This document shows positions 56,241 through 64,000 of a stretch of 64,000 nucleotides of DNA, in pieces. Each line of letters starts with the position of its first letter. Position 1 is the stretch's first letter. Source of the stretch: Nonomuraea coxensis DSM 45129. Lineage in GTDB: Bacteria > Actinomycetota > Actinomycetes > Streptosporangiales > Streptosporangiaceae. Below the pieces are notes generated by a model. That model made no database searches, had not been told where the DNA came from, and saw nothing but the letters and a program-made list of their open reading frames with translations. The stretch is taken from positions 5,820,001 to 5,884,000 of the forward strand of contig NZ_CP068985.1 in the NCBI RefSeq assembly GCF_019397265.1, read 5' to 3'. A program made the translations under genes and the position numbers.

Positions 56241-57398
56241 TCAGCCGCCGCAGCCGCCGTTGGCGGTGCACTCGGCGAGCAGCGCCTGCCGCTCGGCGTC
56301 GGTGGTGGCGAACTTGGTGACCGAGCTCTTGGGGTCGGTGGCCACGAAGTACAGCCACGAGCCCTTGGCGGGGTTGAGCGCGGCCTCGATCGCGTGGTCG
56401 CCGGGGTTGGAGATCGGGCCCGGCGGCAGCCCCAGGTGCTTGTAGGTGTTGTACGGGGACTTGGTCTCCAGCTCGGCGTGGGTCGCGTAGGTGCGGTACT
56501 TGCCGAGCGCGTACATCACCGTGCTGTCCATCGACAGGGTCATCGGCGGGTTGTGCGCGAGGCGGTTGTAGATGACGCGGGCGATCTTCGGCATGTCCTC
56601 GGCGCGCCCGGCCTCGGCCTGGATGATGCTGGCGATGACCATGATCTCCTGCGGCTTGCGGCCGAGAGCCTTGGCGCCGCCTTCCAGGTCGATGCGCTCG
56701 GCGGTCTGGTTGAACCGCTGGACCATCTGCGCGAGCATCTGCTTCGGCGTGGCCTTGGGCTGGAACTCGTAGGTGGCCGGGAAGGCGTAGCCCTCCAGCT
56801 TGCCCCTCGCGTACGGCGGCAGCTCCAGGTCGTCGGCCTGCTTGAGCGCGGCCTGGAAGTCCTTGACCGGCCTGCCGGTCTCCTTGGCCAGCGTCGCCAG
56901 CGTGTCCGACAGCCGCAGGCCCTCCTTGAGCTGCACCCTGGTCAGCAGCTTGTTGGTGGGGGTGAGCGCGTCCACGGCGGAGGAGGCCGACATCTGCTTG
57001 CGCATCTTGTACGAGCCCGGCTGCAGCGAGCCGCTCTTGTTGGCGTTGCCGATCGCGTTGGTGAACGCCCTGGCGCTGGCGACGACCCCCTGCCGCTCCA
57101 GCTCCTGCGCCACCTCGGACGCGCTCTGGCCGTCCTTGATCTCGATGACGACCTCGCCGGTGCCCTGACCGGTGTAGTCGTCGGGCACGAGAGCGTCACT
57201 GAGCCAGAGGTAACCGTAGTATCCGCCACCGCCGATGATGCCCGCCAGCACGACGAAGGCGAGCAGCGGCGCGATGAATCCACCCCGGTTGCGACGGCGG
57301 CGGCGCCTGCGGCTGCCGCGGCCGCCCCGGGCGCGCCGTCGGGACTGACCCTCGTCGTCCTCGGCGCCGAGCAGCGTGTTCAGATCGAGATCGCTCAT
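56241..57398 (-). CDS. mltG: Endolytic transglycosylase MltG (copy 1)
   Basis: A 385-residue inner-membrane enzyme that cuts nascent peptidoglycan and is thought to end glycan strands. A basic cytoplasmic N-terminus with a run of arginines (20-37) precedes one membrane helix (about 41-62), a LysM-like region and the YceG catalytic domain with LEGYAFPATYEFQP (201-214) and catalytic E262 in IASIIQAEAGRAEDMP. I chose ATG 57398 as giving the family N-terminus. The 211-base gap to the upstream paralogue holds no gene that I recognise. Confidence 0.93.
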   Translation of the reverse strand: MSDLDLNTLLGAEDDEGQSRRRARGGRGSRRRRRRRNRGGFIAPLLAFVVLAGIIGGGGYYGYLWLSDALVPDDYTGQGTGEVVIEIKDGQSASEVAQELERQGVVASARAFTNAIGNANKSGSLQPGSYKMRKQMSASSAVDALTPTNKLLTRVQLKEGLRLSDTLATLAKETGRPVKDFQAALKQADDLELPPYARGKLEGYAFPATYEFQPKATPKQMLAQMVQRFNQTAERIDLEGGAKALGRKPQEIMVIASIIQAEAGRAEDMPKIARVIYNRLAHNPPMTLSMDSTVMYALGKYRTYATHAELETKSPYNTYKHLGLPPGPISNPGDHAIEAALNPAKGSWLYFVATDPKSSVTKFATTDAERQALLAECTANGGCGG

Positions 57399-57609
57399 AG
57401 GTTCGCAGGCCAATCTCCCGGTACGGCCGGCCGGACGTCAAGCGGAAGTGCCCAACCGGCACAGCTCACCGAGCGGAACTGGGGGATCCGCCGGTCATGT
57501 TCCCACGACCAGCGGAGATCACTCTGGGTAGCCATGCTAGGGGACGGGAAGAGGACATGTGCCCCATATTGCGACATTTGCGCGGGAGTGGAGGGAGTCC
57601 CGTCGAACA

Positions 57610-59358
57610 TCAGCTCGTCCCGAGGTTCTTGTTCAACTCTTCCCGGTATCTCACGAACTCGCTCTCTTTGTTGGTGAATTTGGTGATTCTATGCGCCGGA
57701 TCCGTCGTCACAAACCAGTGCCAATCGCCGTCCGCCGGGTTCAGAGCCGCCACCAGCGCCTTCGTGCCGGGATTGGCGATGGGGCCAGGAGGCAGCCCCT
57801 TGCGGCGGTAGGTGTTGTACGGAGAGTCCACCTTGGTGTCCTTCTCGCTCACTCTCAGCGTCCGTCGCTTCTGCGCGTACAGGACCGTGCTGTCGATCTC
57901 CAGCGGCGTGCCGCGCTGGAGCCGGTTGTAGATGACTCTGGCGATCTTGGGGTAGTCGGCGTCGGTGCCGCCCTCGGCCTGGATCATGCTGGCCACCGTG
58001 ACGGCCTCCAGCGGCTTCAGGTGCACGCGGGCGGCCTGCTCGGCCAGGCGCAGCCTGCGCGCCTCGGCGCCGAACCGCTCCACCATCGCCGCCAGCACGT
58101 CCACGGGGCTGTCGCCCGGCTCGATCTCGTACGTGGCCGGGAACAGGAAACCCTCCAGGCCGGGCGCGTACGACGGCAGGCCGACCAGCCCCTTGTCCAC
58201 CGCCAGGAAGTCCTTGAGCGGCAGGCCCGTCTGCTTGGCCAGGCGCTCCAGCACCTCGCTCACCCGCATGCCCTCCGGCACCGTCACCCGCTTGACGACC
58301 CGGGAGGCGGCGTCGAGCAGCAGGTCCAGCGCCGCCGTGGCGGCCATGCCCTTGCGCAGGCGGTAGGTGCCGGGACGCAGCCGTCCGGTCACCGCCCGGT
58401 CCTCGGTCGCGCGTACGAACGACTGCGCGCTCGCCACCACCCCGGCGTCGGCGAGCGCCGTGCCGATGGCCTGGGCGCTGGAACCGGGCGGGATGCGGAC
58501 CGTCACCGCGCCCTCGCCCTTGCCCTCGAAGTCGGCGGGACTGAGGTACGGCTTGACCAGCGCGATGACGCCGACGCCGGCCGCGATCAACGCCACCGCC
58601 AGCCCGGCGGCCACCAGCCCCGCCTTCCGCACCGCCTTCCGCCGCCCGCCCTTCCCGGCCCCACCAGCCGTGCTGTCCGGCCCGCCTTCCCCGGTCCCGG
58701 CCGCCGTGCTGCTGGGCCCGCCCTCCTCGGCCGCCGCCGGACTGCCGTCCTGGCCGGAGGGCGCGGCCTCCTCGGCCGTACGACCGGCGGGCCCGACGCC
58801 CGTGCTCCGGCCCTCAGCCGCAGGGCGCTCGCCCACGTCGGCTGTTCCCGGCCTCTTACCCCCACCCTGGACCGCTGCCGCATCGCCGCCCTGGCTATGG
58901 GCGATCTCATCCGCGTCAGCAGAGCCATCGGTCAGGCCGCGGGAGGTCTCATCCGCGGGCGCGTAGCCCCGGCTCACGCCGGTCGGCGCCGTGGCGTCGC
59001 TCTGGCTTCCGGGTGTGGGGACGGCTTGTCCTCTCGCATGGGCAGACCCGCCCACCTCACCTGAATGAGCGCCCGGAGCCTCCGCAACCGGCCCGTCACC
59101 GTACGGCTGGTCACCCGGAGCCGCCCCGACCAGCCCATCTGCGTACGATTCGTCGCCCGGAGCCGCCCCGACCAGCCCGTCACCGGAGAATCCGTCAGCC
59201 GGGGCCGGGGGCGTTTCCGGGAGGGCGGTGTCCGTCGCCTCGGCAGCAGCCGGCTCCGGAGAGCCGTCCTCGAAGTCGTCGTCCACCGCGCTGAACGGGA
59301 TCAGGTCATCGCTGTCGTCCTGCTCCTCGGGCAGGCGGCCGTCCGGCGTCCCGTTCAC
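57610..59358 (-). CDS. mltG: Endolytic transglycosylase MltG (copy 2, long disordered N-terminus)
   Basis: A 582-residue paralogue of the next gene. About 240 residues of acidic, glycine-, proline- and alanine-rich, probably disordered cytoplasmic sequence come first, including a near-repeat DGLVGAAPGD at 60-69 and 74-83 and a third degenerate copy. Then follow a basic patch, one membrane helix (about 246-268) and the complete YceG domain with LEGFLFPATYEIEPG (401-415) and catalytic E462 in VASMIQAEGGTDADYP. The start is GTG 59358. Both copies keep the catalytic glutamate, so both should be active. Confidence 0.92.
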   Translation of the reverse strand: MNGTPDGRLPEEQDDSDDLIPFSAVDDDFEDGSPEPAAAEATDTALPETPPAPADGFSGDGLVGAAPGDESYADGLVGAAPGDQPYGDGPVAEAPGAHSGEVGGSAHARGQAVPTPGSQSDATAPTGVSRGYAPADETSRGLTDGSADADEIAHSQGGDAAAVQGGGKRPGTADVGERPAAEGRSTGVGPAGRTAEEAAPSGQDGSPAAAEEGGPSSTAAGTGEGGPDSTAGGAGKGGRRKAVRKAGLVAAGLAVALIAAGVGVIALVKPYLSPADFEGKGEGAVTVRIPPGSSAQAIGTALADAGVVASAQSFVRATEDRAVTGRLRPGTYRLRKGMAATAALDLLLDAASRVVKRVTVPEGMRVSEVLERLAKQTGLPLKDFLAVDKGLVGLPSYAPGLEGFLFPATYEIEPGDSPVDVLAAMVERFGAEARRLRLAEQAARVHLKPLEAVTVASMIQAEGGTDADYPKIARVIYNRLQRGTPLEIDSTVLYAQKRRTLRVSEKDTKVDSPYNTYRRKGLPPGPIANPGTKALVAALNPADGDWHWFVTTDPAHRITKFTNKESEFVRYREELNKNLGTS

Positions 59359-59410
59359 GGCGCCACCACCCCGGCGCCCGCCGCGCTTCCCCGCCCCGTG
59401 CGCCGCCGGC

Positions 59411-59890
59411 TCATTGGGCAGGTCCGTCGGCCGCCTGGGGCGGTTCGACGGGCCTGCCTGGTGGTCTGTCGGTGGCGCGTTCGGAGTCGAGCGCGTCCTG
59501 CAGCAGCACGACGGCCGCCGCCTGGTCGACGACGCCCCGCTGCTTCTTGGCCTTGACGCCGCTGGCCCGGAGGCTGTGCTGGGCGGCGACCGTGGTCAGC
59601 CGCTCGTCGAACAGCCGGACGGGCGTCGGCGCGAGCCGGGCGGCGAGCCGCTCCGCGTAGGCGCGGGCCAGCTCCGCCGCCTGCCCTTCGCGCCCGGACA
59701 GCGACCGGGGCAGCCCGACGACGACCTCGATCGCCTCGTGCTCGGCGACGATCGCCGCGATGCGGTCGAGGTCGCCCTTGCCACGCCGGACGGTCTCGAC
59801 CGGCGTGGCCAGCATCCCCGAGGGGTCGCTGCGGGCCACGCCGACGCGCACGGAGCCGACGTCCACGCCGATCCGTGAACCGAACCTCAT
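59411..59890 (-). CDS. ruvX: Holliday-junction resolvase-like RuvX (YqgF)
   Basis: A 159-residue RNase H-fold nuclease linked to pre-16S rRNA 5' processing and possibly to recombination. RIGVDVGSVRVGVARSD holds the first catalytic aspartate, VVVGLPRSLSGREG the middle segment and FDERLTTVAAQ the glutamate, with VDQAAAVVLLQ at the end. ATG 59890 lies 7 bases after the alaS stop. A proline-rich tail of about 20 residues follows the domain. It lies in the conserved alaS-ruvX-mltG order. Confidence 0.93.
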   Translation of the reverse strand: MRFGSRIGVDVGSVRVGVARSDPSGMLATPVETVRRGKGDLDRIAAIVAEHEAIEVVVGLPRSLSGREGQAAELARAYAERLAARLAPTPVRLFDERLTTVAAQHSLRASGVKAKKQRGVVDQAAAVVLLQDALDSERATDRPPGRPVEPPQAADGPAQ

Positions 59891-59897
59891 GTCAGCG

Positions 59898-62570
<2,673 letters not shown>

Positions 62571-62628
62571 GGTGGCCATCCTTTGCGTAGTCGTCGTGTT
62601 GGGTCGAACGGTCTGTCAGCGGCTGTGT

Positions 62629-62862
62629 CTAGCGGGCGGTGTCTTCAGCCTGGTCGAGCCCGAGGCGTGCCCGCAACTCGGTTTCGCGCGCCGCGGCCTC
62701 GCCGAGCGCGTCCGAGGTAAAGTCTCTCACCTGCTGGAGCATGCCCGCCGCCCCGGCCGCCGTGCGGCGGGCGACGTGGTCGGGGTGCAGCGCCTGCAGG
62801 CGGCGCATCACCCAGAAGGCGAGGAACGCGCCGAGCGACAGGTAGAACAGCCGGCGGATCAT
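62629..62862 (-). CDS. Small membrane-anchored protein (DUF6167-type)
   Basis: A 77-residue protein with an N-terminal membrane helix (RRLFYLSLGAFLAFWVMRRLQ) and a charged helical tail (RDFTSDALGEAAARETELRARLG). It matches the short DUF6167-type proteins encoded just upstream of alaS in many actinobacteria. Its ATG overlaps the stop of the DUF948-like gene (ATGA), so the two are co-translated. The function is unknown; by analogy to neighbours it may act at the membrane. Confidence 0.8.
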   Translation of the reverse strand: MIRRLFYLSLGAFLAFWVMRRLQALHPDHVARRTAAGAAGMLQQVRDFTSDALGEAAARETELRARLGLDQAEDTAR

Positions 62863-63248
62863 CTGACCCGCCTCGTCCGCCCGCCGCCGCGCCGGGCCGG
62901 CCTGCGGGCCTCGATGGCCCGGCGCACGCCGTAGCCCAGCGAGGACACCTTGATCAGCGGGCCGGTGAACATGGTGTCGGTGACCGCGCTCAGCCGTGCG
63001 GCGTGGCCGCTGACCTGCTTGACGTCCTTGGCGATGGCCTCGACGGCCATGAGCTGCCTGTTGGTCTCGTTGACGGTCAGGCTGACGTCGTCGAGCAGCG
63101 GCGTGAGGCGGTGGTTGAGCTCGGTGACCGCCTTGGTGGTCGCCTTGAGCAGCCGGGCGAGCTTGACGAGGACCATGGCCAGCACGCAGACCAGGACCAC
63201 CCAGCCGGTGGCGGCGATCAGACCGGCGACCTCTCCGGCGGTTAGCAT
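62859..63248 (-). CDS. DUF948-type membrane protein
   Basis: A 129-residue protein with an N-terminal membrane helix (LIAATGWVVLVCVLAMVLVKLARLL) and a long amphipathic helix with regular hydrophobic spacing (AVTELNHRLTPLLDDVSLTVNETNRQLMAVEAIAKDVKQVSGH), as in DUF948 proteins. The C-terminus is arginine-rich. GGGAG precedes ATG 63248. It is conserved between rarA and alaS in actinobacteria, and its role is unknown. Confidence 0.82.
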   Translation of the reverse strand: MLTAGEVAGLIAATGWVVLVCVLAMVLVKLARLLKATTKAVTELNHRLTPLLDDVSLTVNETNRQLMAVEAIAKDVKQVSGHAARLSAVTDTMFTGPLIKVSSLGYGVRRAIEARRPARRGGGRTRRVR

Positions 63249-63311
63249 CCGCTCATCTCCCTTGTGCGCTGGGCCGGAACGGCACGACCCTATCGCGTCC
63301 CGCCGACAACG

Positions 63312-64000
63312 TTACTGAGGACCGCGAGGCGTCAGGGGTCCACCGCGCAGGAAGTCGCGGATCTTGGCCCAGCGCTCGGCGACCGGAGCCTCGGCTCCGT
63401 GCCGGGTGGGCTCGTAGTAGCGCCGCTCGCGCACCTGCTCGGGCGCGTAGTCCTGGCGGACGAGCCCGTGCTCGAAGTCGTGCGGGTATTTGTAGCCCTC
63501 GCCGTGGCCGAGCTTGGCGGCTCCGCCGTAGTGGGCGTCGCGCAGATGGCCGGGCACCTGGCCGATCAGACCCTTGCGGACGTCGCCGATCGCCGCGCCG
63601 ATGGCCTTGACGACCGCGTTGGACTTGGGGGCCAGCGCGCAGTGGATGACCGCGTGCGCCAGGTTGATCTGCCCCTCGGGCAGGCCGATGAGCTGGACGG
63701 CCTGCGCGGCGGCGACGGCGGTCTGCAGGCAGGTGGGGTCGGCCATGCCGACGTCCTCGCTGGCGAAGATGACGATGCGGCGGGCGATGAAGCGGGGGTC
63801 CTCGCCGGCCTCGATCATCCGGGCGAGGTAGTGGAGCGCGGCGTCGGCGTCGGAGCCGCGCATCGACTTGATGAAGGCGCTGATCACGTCGTAGTGCTGG
63901 TCGCCCTGCCGGTCGTAGCGCACCGCGGCCTTGTCGACGGCCTTCTCGACGACCTCGACGGTGATGTCCTCGGCCAGCAGCGCCGCCGCCTCCAGGTAGG
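63312..64000 (-). CDS. rarA: Replication-associated recombination protein A, partial (N-terminus off the window)
   Basis: The C-terminal 229 residues of a RarA/MgsA AAA+ ATPase. The frame is open to the right edge (LEAAALLAEDITVEVVEKAV, then KAAVRYDRQGDQHYD). ISAFIKSMRGSDADAALHYLARM, EAGEDPRFIARRIVIFASEDVG and PKSNAVVKAIGAA are the conserved C-terminal tetramerisation segments. The protein acts at stalled replication forks. The ATPase Walker motifs lie beyond the window. An apparent internal GTG start at 63923 is not the real start. Confidence 0.93.
   Translation of the reverse strand, partial: YLEAAALLAEDITVEVVEKAVDKAAVRYDRQGDQHYDVISAFIKSMRGSDADAALHYLARMIEAGEDPRFIARRIVIFASEDVGMADPTCLQTAVAAAQAVQLIGLPEGQINLAHAVIHCALAPKSNAVVKAIGAAIGDVRKGLIGQVPGHLRDAHYGGAAKLGHGEGYKYPHDFEHGLVRQDYAPEQVRERRYYEPTRHGAEAPVAERWAKIRDFLRGGPLTPRGPQ

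Noticed and set aside
59090..59200. Short tandem repeats as a CRISPR array
   Set aside because: They are in-frame imperfect repeats coding DGLVGAAPGD within mltG copy 2, with no spacer structure and no cas genes nearby.

Overview
The window is high-GC DNA (roughly 70% or more by eye) with strong GC bias at third codon positions, many GTG and TTG starts and many apparently leaderless genes. This is typical of a filamentous actinobacterium. The housekeeping blocks follow actinobacterial gene order, and the mix of sugar, xylan and protein hydrolases fits a soil saprophyte such as a member of the Streptosporangiaceae or a related family. The family placement is inference; the 16S gene lies outside the window.

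Layout. Positions 1-185 hold a ribosomal RNA operon promoter and antitermination-type leader reading off the left edge. A MarR regulator is divergent from a PPOX-fold oxidoreductase (0.4-1.4 kb), followed by a membrane glycosyltransferase and tyrS. From 4.7 to 12.6 kb there is a tightly coupled arginine operon, argC-argJ-argB-argD-argF-argR-argH, with a 3-methyladenine glycosylase overlapping its end and an ArgR-type promoter in front; argG is absent. From 12.7 to 47.8 kb is an accessory region: a PhoX-like protein; an L-rhamnose cluster (isomerase, mutarotase, bifunctional aldolase/dehydrogenase, GH42 beta-galactosidase, LacI regulator, rhamnulokinase); a Nudix-like protein; a secreted sulfatase; a MurR-type regulator divergent from a muropeptide or amino-sugar salvage operon (peptide-type ABC transporter, murQ, anmK, an AmiE-like serine hydrolase, a fused double ATPase and a carbon-nitrogen hydrolase); a large secreted subtilase; a VOC protein; a GH10 xylanase; an acyl-CoA ligase; a SnoaL-like protein; an MFS exporter; and a Uma2 nuclease. 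From 47.8 to 64 kb is a translation and cell-wall core: infC-rpmI-rplT, a SpoU methyltransferase, an orphan PAS histidine kinase, pheS-pheT, then aroE, two tandem mltG genes, ruvX, alaS, two small membrane proteins and a partial rarA.

How it works together. The accessory region looks like a nutrient-scavenging suite, with each locus carrying its own local switch. The ATTAAAACG motif recurs across the rhamnose cluster. A partial palindrome lies between murR and the murein operon. GAAAGTTTC palindromes flank the xylanase promoter, and a CTGACCGGTCGG site precedes the acyl-CoA ligase. In Mycobacterium tuberculosis pheT and argC are almost adjacent; here about 35 kb separates them, so the accessory suite sits inside an otherwise conserved core. 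The most interesting observations are the ABC-fed murein-salvage operon, the long infC leader with an intrinsic-terminator hairpin and an ATC start codon, and the operator series of the sugar loci.
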